Below, piece by piece: positions 45,104-56,575 of a stretch of 64,000 nt of DNA; the stretch's first letter is position 1, and every line of letters begins with the position of its first letter. Made by a program: the position numbers and the translations under genes. Below the pieces are notes generated by a model. That model was not told the origin of the DNA. It made no database searches and saw only the letters and a program-made list of their open reading frames with translations. Source of the DNA: Begonia masoniana (Eukaryota > Streptophyta > Magnoliopsida > Cucurbitales > Begoniaceae). The DNA lies in NCBI GenBank assembly GCA_022432975.1, contig CM039514.1, positions 9,593,519-9,657,518 on the forward strand, given 5' to 3'.

Positions 45104-45601
45104 GTAAGAGTAACACCCGGCAATTTTGCCATGTAAATATTCCTTAAATTATTAGACGAAATTAATGAGAATATTTATACAATGATATTTTATAGTTTAC
45201 CGATAGTTTCAATTGAATGTGGGTGATTCATAAAACCGATTTGAGGAAACTAAATAGTAAAATAGTTACAAACCAATGGAAGGGGCAAAATAGGGAAGGG
45301 ATTAAGATAGGTGGGAGGGAGTCAATGGATGGTTGCCAAATGTCCATAACTTGTTAAGAAACCTACCTATTGTCTCCTCTTCTCTTCTATTCTACGTAAA
45401 CCTTCATTTTCATCATCCTCTCTGTTCTCTCTGTTCTCTCTTTCAGGCGATTAAGACAAACTTCCAAAAACCTTATTTCACCTATTTCTTTTGTTTCCTT
45501 CAGCAAAGGTAATCATCTAACCTAGTTAACGAGTTTGGACAAGTTAAGATGTGAGTTTTGTGGAAGTTAAAGGTTACGATAGTTTGAGAAAACTCACGGT
45601 T

Positions 45602-48023
45602 TGTAATACCCAGCTTGTACGGATTTTGGATTTAATATATTATATTCATATTTTATATAAAACGTGGCATTTTTGGTAAATATGTCAAATCAGGTCCGTT
45701 TCACGAAAAGAAAGCGTCAGTACGATCCTAACGATTTATTGGAATTTTAAAGAAATTTTGAGAATTTTCGGATTTTAGACGTTATATTCTGAGTAAATAC
45801 GCTTCTCGTAATTTAATGACGTTTTAGTAAAAATAGTAAATGAAGTCCGAATCGCGAACGGAAAGTTTTAATAAATCCCTGGCAATGAATAGGAGATAAT
45901 GGCAAAATATGGGACTTTCGAGAATCCGAATTGTTAGCCGATTAACGAAACGAAGGACGAAACAAATAGAATTAGGTGCTAAGGGCAAAATGGTAATTTT
46001 GCAAACCTAAATTTAATAAAATGAGAAATCACTTCTCTCTCCCTCGCAGAACACTTCTTCTCTGGAAATTTCTTTCCTCCCACGGCCGAGTACGATTTCT
46101 TCTCTGCCGACCCACGCCGAGCTCCGTTTTGCCTCCCGTTCGTTCCGTTTTCTTCGTGGTTTCTCCTCCTCTCGCTATCCTAGGTATGAGTCTACGTTCT
46201 TAGAGCGTCTATTTCGAGTTTTACGAAGTATAAACAATTAGGGTTTCGTTTAGGTTTTGATTAAAAATGAGATTTAGGGTTCGTAATTAATAGGTTAGCC
46301 ATGATTAAGTATATATTGCACGTATTTGACGTTAGTGGACGAAGTTAAATCAATTTGCAAAAATGTTAAAAAGTTAGGAATTTTCGGGTTTTTAAGGAAA
46401 AACTCGTCAATTGAGGTTTTGGATTATCGAGCGTTAATTGACGTTATAAACGCTTCGATTAGCTAAGTTAAGGATTTAGGAAAATTCTTTAGTTAAGATT
46501 CGTAATTTGGACTTCAATAGTTTAAATTGGTTTTAACAACGAATATCATGTTTTGCCTCAGACACACAATTTCCGTGGACGAAGCTTGAGGTTCAGTGCG
46601 CTCAAGGTAAGTTCTCGTGACTTATTCTGGCCGATTGGCCTACACCGTACGTCGATGTCGCGTCGAGGATCTTGGTGGATTGTTTGATTTAAATTGCTTT
46701 GATGGGTAGTTAGGTTTAGTCTTTTACAGGTTATAGGTTATGCTTTCGTAGTCCTTGATGGTATATATGTTGATTGTTTACTTTACATCTATATTGAACT
46801 GTTCATGCATCATGGTTTTTAAAAAACGACATGAAAATGAATTTATGCACGGATTTCATGAAAAGAACATGCATCGTAAAGGCAAGTAAAGTATCACAGT
46901 AAACAACCATGGCATGGGGTTATCGGGGATGAGGTTCAGACCTGGCGTTCTGTGGTGAGCGGGTTTCCCTCCCTTCAGATGGTGTGGGCTGTCTAACCGC
47001 TGGACGTGCCCTATCTATCTGTCGAGCGTTTCCGATAACCATAGACTGACACGTACTGATATATGAACTGACATGGACTGTTTTCATAGCATTTAGCATG
47101 CATGACCACGTATTTGCATTTACGTAGAACTTATTGAGATTTTTATCTCATAGCGTGTATTATGGTTTAGGTGACGTCTTAGGTGACATCGAGCCAGGTG
47201 AGGATGAGATTCCTCCACCTGAGGCATAACTTGGTTGATGGGTGATGCTTGCGGTGGTGTGCTGTACAGTCGATGCTTTACCGACCCGTGGGGGAAGTAT
47301 ATACGTGTTTTGAGGGTTTCGGGATGGGTATGCATTTTGAGGATTATCTGAATGTTTTGGGTTAAAATGTATAGATTTTGAGGAAATATGTATAAAGTTA
47401 GAACATATTAGGATGTTTGGAATCTGATATTGGATAGGTTTAATGGTTTTAAACGATTTTGGAACTGCTTTATAATTGCTTAGGAAAAATCTATTTTGGA
47501 ACTGTGTGGTAAAGTGAAAACAGGAAGGATTGTCGAATTTTTTAAACATATCCACGCGGTTTGTTTTTACGAAAGTATTGTATGAGTTTAGGTAGTTTAA
47601 CCGAGAGGGAATGAATGAAAATGGAATGAGGGATCGCTTGAATTGTAGGAAAATGCATGTTGGATTGCTCTCTGGAATCTCGGATTCCAGAGAGAAATAA
47701 AGGAAACTGGTCGCTGCAAGTGTAGCGACTGGTCGCTGCAAAGTGCAGCGACTGGTCGCTGCACAATGCAGCGCCCAATCGCTGCACAATGCAGCGATTG
47801 GGCGCTGCATTGTGCAGTGCCTGTTTTTTCGGTTTTGCCCCTCTGCAATTTGTTTAATGTTTTAAATAGTTTTAATTGTTTATAGTTTTAAATTAAATGT
47901 TTAAAATTGTTTTAAAAGTTTTATTTAGTTTGATTTCAAAATGTTTTCCGCATAAACGCTAAGTATAAAAGAAAATGAAAAATTTATACGGGTAAAAATG
48001 GGTACAGTATTAGTGGTGTTACA
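45602..48023 (+). mobile_element. Solo LTR 'B' nested in Tekay 5' LTR, TSD CGGTT
   Basis: A 2422-bp LTR from TGTAATACCC to GGTGTTACA. The TSD CGGTT is at 45597-45601 and 48024-48028, and the empty site is visible in the 3' LTR at 57051-57070 (CTCACGGTTTTTG). It has splice-like signals (donor 46607, acceptor 47182), the acidic mini-ORF (47183-47229), a CTCTCTGGAAT hairpin (47668-47694) and a GGTCGCTGCA hairpin array (47708-47820). Confidence 0.95.
47708..47820. repeat. Hairpin array in solo LTR B
   Basis: Tandem palindromic units of the form TGCAGCGACTGGTCGCTGCA recur five to six times with variants (GCAGCGATTGGGCGCTGC). It occupies the place that the CGATCGATCG cluster has in solo LTR A. Open frames over it on the minus strand (up to 216 codons) are repeat translations. 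Confidence 0.85.
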
Positions 48024-48068
48024 CGGTTTTTGTATGAAAACACGCTGGTTTGTTTTCTAAAGGTTTGA

Positions 48069-48773
48069 ATGGAGTTTGAAGCTTATTCTACTAAGTTATT
48101 AGTTAGCATTTGTAGCTCTGTTGATTTTCCTTACGTGCATGTTTTAGGTTTGTGTATAACCGAGACGCTCAAGACTTGCAACTCTACAACAACAGGTAAG
48201 TTCATATCCGTAGGTTGGCCCTTATGGCCCTACATCACGGAGATACTAGGTATTTCTTATGTCTGGTGGTTTCAGGTAGAGAAAGTTAGAGTTAAGTTCT
48301 GAGTTATCTGTGTCTCTCATTATGTTCTGTTGTATTATTTTTGTTGCCTGCCGCTTTATGCTTAAACACTGTAAAAGTTCATACATACACCTTTTTCCCG
48401 AAAGTTCATGCAAAATGTTTTCTGTACACGGTTTGAAGTTAAGAAAGATAAAATCTGAATGTAATGTATTGGTTAAGTGCGGGACGAGGACTGGCCTACT
48501 GTTTCTGTTCTGTTCTGTTCTGTTTCTGTTCTGTAAATCTGTTATGTGCCTGTCGTGCACTTACCAGTTCCCCTATAAGCCCCACTTATACCCCTCTGCC
48601 AATGAAACATAATGTATTGTACTGTCACCGTATTCTGAAAGTTCATGCATAGCATATGCATCATTGCATTTTATATGTTCTTATTGAGTTTTAGACTCAT
48701 AGGTGAACTCTCTGTTGTAGGTATGGATTCCCCAGATGAGGACATCGTGCCTCAAAATGATGATTTGATGTAG
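48069..48773 (+). other. Putative spliced mini-ORF in Tekay 5' LTR (59 codons)
   Basis: ATG at 48069 opens a frame (MEFEAYSTKLLVSICSSVDF...) that reaches the strong donor ACAG/GTAAGT at 48196. A pyrimidine-rich acceptor TGTTGTAG ends at 48720. Joining 48069-48195 to 48721-48773 keeps the frame and gives an acidic C terminus, GMDSPDEDIVPQNDDLM, then TAG. The same exons exist in the 3' LTR (57102-57228, 57750-57802). Related LTRs have the same signals. Whether it is translated, a leader intron with uORF, or chance is not known. Confidence 0.35.
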
Positions 48774-49221
48774 TTGGCGGATCGAGCTCATGGGGTTTGG
48801 TTGTTGCAGTCAGACAAGGGTTAACTCTGTGAGAATGTACTTTCTGAAGTTATGTTAAGTTCTGTAACATCTTTTGAAGTTTTTAAAAACATTTGAAGTG
48901 TAGGTTCTGTTCTGTAGGTTCAGTTCTGTATTGATGTCTAAAACCTCTATATTTAACAGTTGTATCTATATATTTTGAAATATTCTGGAACTGTATTGAG
49001 TTTCCTTTGATTAGTTCATGCATGGGTGGTCTCTGGTTTTAGAGCTATCCATGCAGATTGATTTTCTTAAACTTATGTCATGTTTCCTGTTATGTCCGAA
49101 AATCATGTTCTGAATCGGTTTTTGAGAATTTGAAACTTTTATACCATCTGTTTTTATGCTCCCTGTTCGTATGTCTTCCTGTTAAAAGCTGTCAAATTTT
49201 GTCTTTAAAACTACATCTTCC

Positions 49222-49455
49222 GATTACATCCACCGCTGCTTTTAAGTTCACATCCACCGGTGAACAGTAAATTTCTGTCTATAGTTCACATCCACCTGTG
49301 AACAGTAAATTTCTGTTTGTAGTTCACATCCACCTGTGAACATTAAATTTCTGTTTGTAGTTCACATCCACCTGTGAACAGTAAATTTCTCTCTGTAGTT
49401 CACATCCACCGGTGAACAGTAAATTTCTGTCTGTAATTCACATCCACCGTTCTCT
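49222..49455. repeat. 38-bp hairpin tandem repeat, five copies
   Basis: The unit is AGTTCACATCCACCTGTGAA followed by CAGTAAATTTCTGTYTGT. Within each unit GTTCACA and TGTGAAC are inverted around TCCACC, so each copy can form a 7-bp hairpin. Regular direct repeats without spacers exclude a CRISPR reading. Confidence 0.95.
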
Positions 49456-50010
49456 TTTGTTTATTCGCATCCACCGTTGCCACTGTTCACTTTTGTCTTG
49501 TTCACACCCACCGCTAGCCTATATCACCCGATTCTGTTATTCACTGTAACTTTCTCTCAGTATGCCTTTCAGTCTATATTCCTCGTTTATTTTCACTGCA
49601 TGTATTTTTATCACGTTTCTTCTGCATGGTCGTCGCCCACCCAACCTTTTATTTAAAGGTTCAAAGTGTTATGTCTCCCTGTTTTACTCCTGCCATTTAT
49701 TTCTGAAGTCTGTTTTTTTTTTAATCATGTCTTTCCAGCCCTAAATCCAAAGAATGTCTTCTCTGTGTAAAGTTTTAAAGTTCAAAAAAAAAATATACGT
49801 CCTGTTTTCTGTTAAATGTCCCGGAGTGATGGCTCCTCGGACCCCGATCGGGTCGGGGGCTGTCACAGTTATGGTATCAGAGCAAAATTAGGTTTTAAAA
49901 GCGATTCTGTAAACTGTCTGACTGCACAACCCGCCACGTGAGATCGCTCCACCAACTATAAGTTTTTAAGTTTCTGTACCTGTTTTGTTTATTAAGTTAA
50001 GTTCGTTAAT

Positions 50011-51067
50011 ATGTATAGGGTTTTCTTAGAAATGGTGAGAGGAAAACAGGATGAAGCAAGCGAAAGTTCTCGTGCCATTGACAGATTAACTGAGCTGGTG
50101 GGTGTACAGTCCCGCATGGTGGAACGTATGATGGCCCGAGAAGACAACGAGAATAATACTAATAATCAGAGGAATGCTTCATGCGACACCAGTGGAGATA
50201 GATTCAGGCGACTCCAGCCGCCTACATTTGATGGGCTATCTACTGACCCAACTCACGCTGAGGAATGGGTCCGACAGATAGAGAGAATGTTTGGATGCGC
50301 AGAGGTGGAAGAAAATAAGAAGGTTCTATGTGCCACGTATCAGCTCACCAAGAATGCAGGATTTTGGTGGGACACCGTCCAGACAACAACGGTAGCGTTA
50401 AGCTTGGAGGGATTTAAACGAATATTCTATAAGAAGTATTTTGACAGAAGTGCGAAGAAGGAAAAGATGATAGAATTCTCTCGGCTACGACAGTATGGAT
50501 CGGTGGCCGAATATGTTCAGAAGTTTGAATCCTTATCCCGCTATGCTCCTCATTTGGTGGCCACTGACGAAAACAAGGTGCACCAATTTATTCAGGGTTT
50601 GAAGCTGGACCTCTTACGAGGGATTTCATGCGGGGGATTTGACGAGGCCCCGTATATGAAGGTAGTAGCCAAGGCTTATCAGTTGGAAGCCTTAGAGCTA
50701 AATTCCCAGAGACAGCATGATTCGTTGAATAGATTTCCCCGTGATGCCCAACAACAACAACAACAACAACAACAACAAAGGGGTCAAAATTTGCAACCTC
50801 ACCAGCAACAGAACAGGGGCATCAAGAGGCCTAATGAGACCACCACTTATCAGGACAAGGGAAAGAGACCAATGGGAGCTCCTCAACTTTCAACATGCCC
50901 GCATGCTAGAAAATTTATGGGGGCGAATGTAGACTCATTACCGGCCAATGCTTCTGATGTGGCAAAGAAGACCATCACGTCCAGGATTGCCCAATGTCGG
51001 ACACGAGACCAAATCAGCCTGTACCTAGAGTTTTTGCAATGATAGAGGACGTTGATGATGCCGCTTA
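50011..51067 (+). pseudogene. Tekay-type gag with polyQ tract and broken zinc knuckle
   Basis: An open frame of 343 codons contains a Retrotrans_gag capsid (residues 66-230: FRRLQPPTFDGLSTDPTHAE, EEWVRQIERMF, GFWWDTVQT, YGSVAEYVQKFESLSRYAP, HQFIQGLKLDLL). A (CAA)n-encoded run of ten glutamines follows (near 50746-50776). The CCHC knuckle lies in a shifted frame after a +/-1 indel near 50915 and has a stop inside it (CF*CGKEDHHVQDC). Start choice is open: an inner Met at 50035 (MVRGKQDEAS) is the usual chromovirus Gag-like start. Confidence 0.9.
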
Positions 51068-51089
51068 GCACACAGCAATTACAGGTACA

Positions 51090-51353
51090 ATTTCAATATG
51101 TGATGCACCTACTTATACCTTGTGGGACACGGGGGCCACACATTCGTTTGCGGCAATGGACTTCGTAGTTAGACAGAAGTTTTGTTGTACGCCGTCAGAT
51201 CAGCCCTACGGCATTATGCTACCGTCCGGAGAGTTTATGCACTCCGAGCAGATTGTACGGGGTGATATAGTGTCAGTAGGAGACCAGAAGTTGTATGCCA
51301 GCCTTATCGTTATCGGTATGAAAGGATACGATGTGATTCTGGGGATAGACTAG
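51090..51353 (+). pseudogene. Tekay-type aspartic protease
   Basis: TLWDTGATHSF (51117-51149) is the retropepsin active site, followed by GMKGYDVILGID, the usual GMDWL position. A TAG (51351-51353) in place of the Met or Trp ends the frame. Homology continues after it ([15 protein letters not shown]), so this is a nonsense mutation within Gag-Pol. Confidence 0.88.
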
Positions 51354-51395
51354 CTGTTTAGACATCACACCACCATCAACTGCAGGTCCGGGCTA

Positions 51396-52215
51396 GTGTC
51401 GTTTAAGCACCCGAATGAGGTGGAGTTCTCCTATCAGGCAATACCAAAGAAACACCGTACGCCTGTTATATCTTCCTTGAAAGCTCAACAGTTGATGAGG
51501 TCAGGATGCGTCAGATTTCTTGCCCACGTAGTAGATGTTCGAAGGCAAAGTGGGGTGGAACTTCAAAATATTCCGGTAGTTCGAGACTTCTCAGAGGTTT
51601 TCTTAGATGACTTACCGGGATTGCCACCTGATCGTGAAATCGAGTTTGAAATTGAAGTATATCCTGGTGCTGAACCGGTATCGAAGAATCCGTATCGTAT
51701 GGCACCAATTGAGCTTAGGGAGTTGAAGGCTCAGCTAAAGGAATTGGTAGACAAGGGTTTTGTGCGCCCTAGTTTCTCTCTGTGGGGTGCTCCAGTCTTG
51801 TTTGTCAAGAAGAAGGATGGGACCCTACGCATGTGCGTTGATTACCGGAGCTGAACAAATTGACCATAAAAATAAGTACCCGTTGCCGAGGATCGACGAT
51901 TTATTTGACCAACTACAAGGGGCTCGGGTATTCTCGAAGATCGATTTGTGCTCCGGTTATTACCAGTTGAAGGTCAGGGCTGATGATATTCCAAAGACCG
52001 CCTTCAGGACCTGGTACGGAGACTACGAGTTCTTGGTAATGTCTTTTGGATTGACTAATGCCCCGGCGGCATTCATGGACTTGATGAACAGGATATTCTA
52101 AGATTTCTTGGATAAATTTGTAATCGTTTTCATCGACGACATCCTGGTTTACTCCAGAAGTGAGGCCGAGCACGAGGAGCACCTGGCAATTGTCTATCGA
52201 CTCTAAAACAGCACC
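51396..52215 (+). pseudogene. Tekay-type reverse transcriptase
   Basis: The order is [44 protein letters not shown], then a frameshift near 51850 and [59 protein letters not shown] at 52099 comes just before the catalytic box [10 protein letters not shown] (near 52130). A further TAA lies at 52204. The catalytic residues are present but the frame is broken in at least three places. Confidence 0.9.
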
Positions 52216-52217
52216 GA

Positions 52218-53267
52218 TTGTATGCCAAACTGTCGAAGTGTGAATTTTGGTTGAGCAGGATTAACTTCCTAGGCCATGTGGTGTCGGCAGAAGGAGTATC
52301 CGTGGATCCAGCCAAGATTCTAGCAGTGAAGGAATGGCCGAGACCGAGAAATGCCAGTGAGGTATGGAGTTTTATCGGGTTAGCTGGTTATTACAGAAAG
52401 TTTATCAAGGGATTTTCTGTGATAGCGAAACCTATGACCAGCTTAACGAGGAAGGACATCAAGTTCAAATGGTCTGAAGCTTGTGAGGTGAGTTTTCAGA
52501 CACTTAATCAGAAATTAACCACTGCTCCTCTGTTAGTATTGCCAGTTGAAGACGACAAATTCAGCGTATACTATGATGCGTCCAAGGTCGGATTGGGATG
52601 TGTATTAATGCAAGAAGAGAAAGTGGTGGCGTACGCATCTAGACAATTGAAGAACCATGAACAAAACTACCCTACACATGACCTCGAGTTAGCGGCAGTT
52701 GTGTTTGCGCTGAAAGTATGGAGACACCATTTGTACGGACAATCATGTGAGGTGTTTTCTGCTCACAAGAGCCTGAAGTACATATTTACCCAGAAAGAGT
52801 TAAACATGAGAAAAAGACGATGGCTAGAGTTTGTGCAAGATTACGATGTTGAGATTAGATACCACCCGGGTAAAGCTAATGTGGTAGCCGATGCACTGAG
52901 CAGGATGCCAGCTACTGTGCAACCGGCTTTGTCGGCCGTACCAATGCCTTTGAGTATAGAGATACAGAAGTTCGATATGGAGATAGTTTTTGGGCTATCG
53001 GCCATACTAGCGGACTTGACGCTACGGCCCACTGTCCTGGACCGAATTAGGGAAGCCCAGAGGACCAATTCAAAGGAGATGGCTGATATTGTGAGCAAGT
53101 TACCTATGGCCTCTTCCGATTTCAGTTATTCGGGAGATGGAATTCTGAAGTTCAAAGATAGGTGGTATGTTCCGAGAGACAAAGAGTTACGAAAGAACAT
53201 CTTGTCGGAAGCCCACTCATCTTCTTTCTCCGTGCATCCTGGTAGCAAAAAAATGTATCAAAACTTG
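52218..53267 (+). pseudogene. Tekay-type RT thumb, RNase H and integrase N terminus
   Basis: The 355-codon open frame starts with [20 protein letters not shown]. RNase H blocks follow: [37 protein letters not shown], the [14 protein letters not shown] block (normally TDH; here SAH) and [15 protein letters not shown]. The integrase HHCC start is [20 protein letters not shown] at 53206-53265. The frame is then interrupted by the Cassandra multimer at 53268. Loss of the TDH aspartate would disable RNase H. Confidence 0.88.
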
Positions 53268-55336
53268 TGTGATGACCCGACTTGACACGTATGTGGTGGA
53301 ACCACCCATGCTCCGCGGATCCCAGAGGGTTGGGCCGGAGGATTCGGTCGTTGAAAGTGGGGTCGTCGCAATACCACATCGCTTGGGAAAGTACATGGAA
53401 ATGAAACATATGTAAGAGATCCCTCCCAAGATAGCAAGACGCGTTTTGGAGTACGATTGGCGACGGATCCTATAAGAACTCCGAAGTTAAAAGTGCTTCG
53501 GCGAGAGCAATTCCAGGTTGGGTGACCTTCCGGGAAGTTCTCGCCAAACAAAGCCGTGAGGGGAGGATATTGGGCTGCGACCCAATCCCTAGAACGGACA
53601 ATATCTTGCTGGAAAAAGGGGTCGTTACAAATGGTATCAGAGCCTGTACCCAACCGGAAATGTGGCCAACGAGGACGTTGGGCCCCAAAGGGGGGGTGAT
53701 TGTGATGACCCGACTTAACACGTATGTGGTGGAACCACCCATGCTCCGCGGATCCCAGAGGGTTGGACCGGAGGGTTCAACGAAAACTCCGCGGATCCCA
53801 GAGGGTTGGACCGGAGTTACCTATGGCCTCTTCCGATTTCAGTTATTCGGGAGATGGAATTCTGAAGTTCAAAGATAGGTGGTATGTTCCGAGAGACAAA
53901 GAGTACGAAAGAACATCTTGTCGGAAGCCCCACTCATCTCTTTCTCCGTGCATCCTGGTAGCAAAAAAATGTATCAAAACTGTGTGATGACCCGACTTGA
54001 CACGTATGTGGTGGAACCACCCATGCTCGCGGATCCTCAGAGGAGTATGTGCCCGGTTGGGGTCGGAGTATGGGTTAAAACTCCGCGGATCCCAGAGGGT
54101 TGGGCCGGAGGGCTCAACGAAAACTCCGCGGATCCCAGAGGGTTGGGCCGGAGGATTCGGTCGTTGAAAGTGGGGTCGTCGCAATACCACATCGCTTGGG
54201 AAAGTACATGGAAATGAAACATATGTAAGAGATCCCTCCCCAAGATAGCAAGACGCGTTTTGGAGTACGATTGGCGACGGATCCTATAAGAACTCCGAAG
54301 TTAAAGTGCTTCGAGAGCAATTCCAGGTGGGTGACCTTCCGGGAAGTTCTCGCCAAACAAAGCCGTGAGGGGAGGATATTGGGCTGCGACCAATCCCTAG
54401 AACGGACAATATCTTGCTGGAAAAATGGGTCGTTACAAATGGTATCAGAGCCTGTACCCAACCGGAAATGTGGCCAACGAGGACGTTGGGCCCCAAAGGG
54501 GGGGTGATGTGAGACCCGACTTAACACGTATGTGGTGGAACCACCCATGCTCCGCGGATCCCCACATCGCTTGGGAAAGTACATGGAAATGAAACATATG
54601 TAAGAGATCCCTCCCAAGATAGCAAGACGCGTTTTGGAGTACGATTGGCGACGGATCCTATAAGAACTCCGAAGTTAAAAGTACGTCGGCGAGAGCAATT
54701 CCAGGTTGGGTGACCTTCCGGGAAGTTCTCGCCAAACAAAGCCGTGAGGGGAGGATATTGGGCTGCGACCCAATCCCTAGAACGGACAATATCTTGCTGG
54801 AAAAAGGGGTCGTTACAAATGGTATCAGAGCCTGTACCCAACCGGAAATGTGGCCAACGAGGACGTTGGGCCCCAAAGGGGGGGTGATTGTGATGACCCG
54901 ACTTAACACGTATGTGGTGGAACCACCCATGCTCCGCGGATCCCAGAGGGTTGGACCGGAGGGTTCAACGAAAACTCCGCGGATCCCAGAGGGTTGGACC
55001 GGAGGGTTCAACGAAAACTCCGTGGATCCCAGAGGGTTGGGCTGGAGGATTCGGTCTTTGAAAGTGGGGTCATCACAATACCACATCGCTTGGGGAAGTA
55101 CATGGAAATGAAACATATGTAAGAGATCCCTCCCAAGATAGCAAGATGCTTTTTGGAGTACGATTGGCGACGGATCCTATAAGAACTCCGAAGTTAAAAG
55201 TACGTCGGCGAGAGCAATTCCAGGTTGGGTGACCTTCCAGGAAGTTCTCGCCAAACAAAGCCGTGAGAGGAGGATATTGGGCTGCGGCCCAATCCCTAGA
55301 GCGGACAATATCTTGCTGGGAACTGGGGTCGTTACA
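53268..55336 (+). mobile_element. Cassandra TRIM multimer in Tekay integrase, TSD ACTTG
   Basis: Five LTRs (53268-53629, 53701-53816 truncated, 53983-54437, 54508-54817, 54889-55336) alternate with internal stretches carrying the PBS TGGTATCAGAGCC and PPT AAAGGGGGGGTGAT. Outer ends are TGTGATGACCC and GTCGTTACA, with a perfect TSD ACTTG (53263-53267 and 55337-55341). Complete LTRs hold a 5S-like core (for example about 53459-53543). A 44-45-bp repeat with CCGCGGATCCCAGAGGGTTG varies from one to three or more copies per LTR and is partly deleted in the fourth. 53817-53982 repeats the flanking pol sequence (see findings). The many open frames here are repeat translations. Confidence 0.9.
53817..53982 (+). 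repeat. Duplicated piece of flanking integrase inside the Cassandra array
   Basis: 166 bp (TTACCTATGGCCTCTTCCGA through AAAAAAATGTATCAAAACTG) repeat 53100-53267 of the host element with scattered single-base indels (GAGTACG for GAGTTACG, GCCCCACTCATCTC for GCCCACTCATCTTC, AAAACTG for AAAACTTG). The junction to the next LTR repeats the original insertion border. Confidence 0.9.
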
Positions 55337-55341
55337 ACTTG

Positions 55342-56535
55342 AAACTTCTTTTCTGGTGGTCGAATATGAAGAATGAAGTGGCCAAGTATGTGGAGTCTTG
55401 CATGATATGTCAACAAGTCAAAGCTGAACATCAACGACCGAGTGGAACGCTTCAGCCTCTTACGATCCCTGAATGAAAGTGGGTGAATATCGCTATGGAC
55501 TTCGTTGTTGGCCTACCGAGGACAGCTAAGGGCCATAATAGCATTTGGGTCATAGTGGACAGATTGACGAAGTCAACCCATTTTCTACCTGTGAAGACGA
55601 CATACTCCATGGATCAATACACAGAGCTATATATTAACTAGATTATTAAGCTGCATGGCATTCCTGTGTCGATCGTCTCAGACCGGGATCTCAGATTCAC
55701 TTCCAGGTTTTGGAGAAGTTTGCAGATTTCCTTGGGTACCAAGTTAGATTTCAGCACGGCATTTCATCCACAGACGGACGGACAATCCAAGAGGACGATT
55801 CAAATACTGGAAGATATGTTAAGATCGTGCGTATTGGAATTTCATGCTCCTTGGAGTAGATATTTGCCACTCGTGGAGTTCGCTTACAACAGTAGCTATC
55901 AGGCTACAATTGGCATGGCTCCTTATGAATCTCTTTACGGCAGAAAGTGTAGATCCTCATTGTGTTGGGATGAGGTCGGAGAAGCCAAGCTTATCGGCCT
56001 TGAGATATTACAGCAGATGTCCGAGGTGATAGCTGCTATCAAGCAACGAATAAAAATTGCTCAGAGTCGACAGAAGAGTTATGCGGACCATAGAAGAAGA
56101 GACTTAGAGTTCGCGGAGGGCGATGAAGTATTCCTGAAAGTGTCACCTTTCAAGGGCGTAATGAGATTCGGTAAGAAAGGGAAGCTCAGCCCACGGTTCA
56201 TTGGACCTTTTCCCATTTTGAAGCGTGTGGGAAGCATGGCTTACAGACTACAATTGCCAACGTCAATGGATGAAGTTCACAATGTTTTCTACGTTTCAAT
56301 GCTGAGAAAATGTGTACGAGATCCAACCCAGATTGTGGAACGTGTGGACTTTGATATCATGCCGACACTGACATATGAAGAAAGGCCCATACAGATATTG
56401 GATACTTCACTCAAGGTGTTGCGCAACAAGGTAGTCCCATTGGTGAAGGTTTTGTGGCGCAATCATGGTGTGGAGGAAGCCACATGGGAAAGACAACAAG
56501 ATGTTAGGGCCCAATATCCGGACCTCTTTGCTTAG
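55342..56535 (+). pseudogene. Tekay-type integrase core and chromodomain
   Basis: After the insert the HHCC zinc site closes with CMICQQVKAEHQRPSG. The core shows AMDFVVGLPRT, VSDRDLRFTSRFW and FHPQTDGQSKRTIQ. The residue that is the catalytic Glu in this family is Lys (codon 55789-55791). Stops occur at about 55474 and 55639-55641. From 55666 the frame is open to the end: SPRFIGPFPILKRVGSMAYR (GPY/F-type module) and a C-terminal chromodomain-like part with VKVLWRNHGVEEATWER. It ends DLFA* at 56535. Confidence 0.9.
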
Positions 56536-56575
56536 GAAAATTTTGGGGACAAAATTTCTGTTAAGGTGGGTGGAA

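Larger units (their letters stand above)
45109..49867 (+). mobile_element. 5' LTR of Tekay-type element
   Basis: Without the nested solo LTR (45602-48023 plus one 5-bp TSD copy) it is about 2.33 kb, 0.1 kb shorter than the 3' LTR. The difference is explained by five instead of eight copies of a 38-bp repeat. It ends GGGGGCTGTCACA. It includes the spliced mini-ORF described at 48069-48773. Confidence 0.9.

Noticed and set aside
47160..47810. 216-codon minus-strand ORF
   Set aside because: It runs antisense through solo LTR B, including its hairpin array. Low-complexity translation and no homologue-like motif.
49222..49455. CRISPR-like regular repeats
   Set aside because: Units are contiguous, without unique spacers, lie in a plant LTR and are repeated in the partner LTR.
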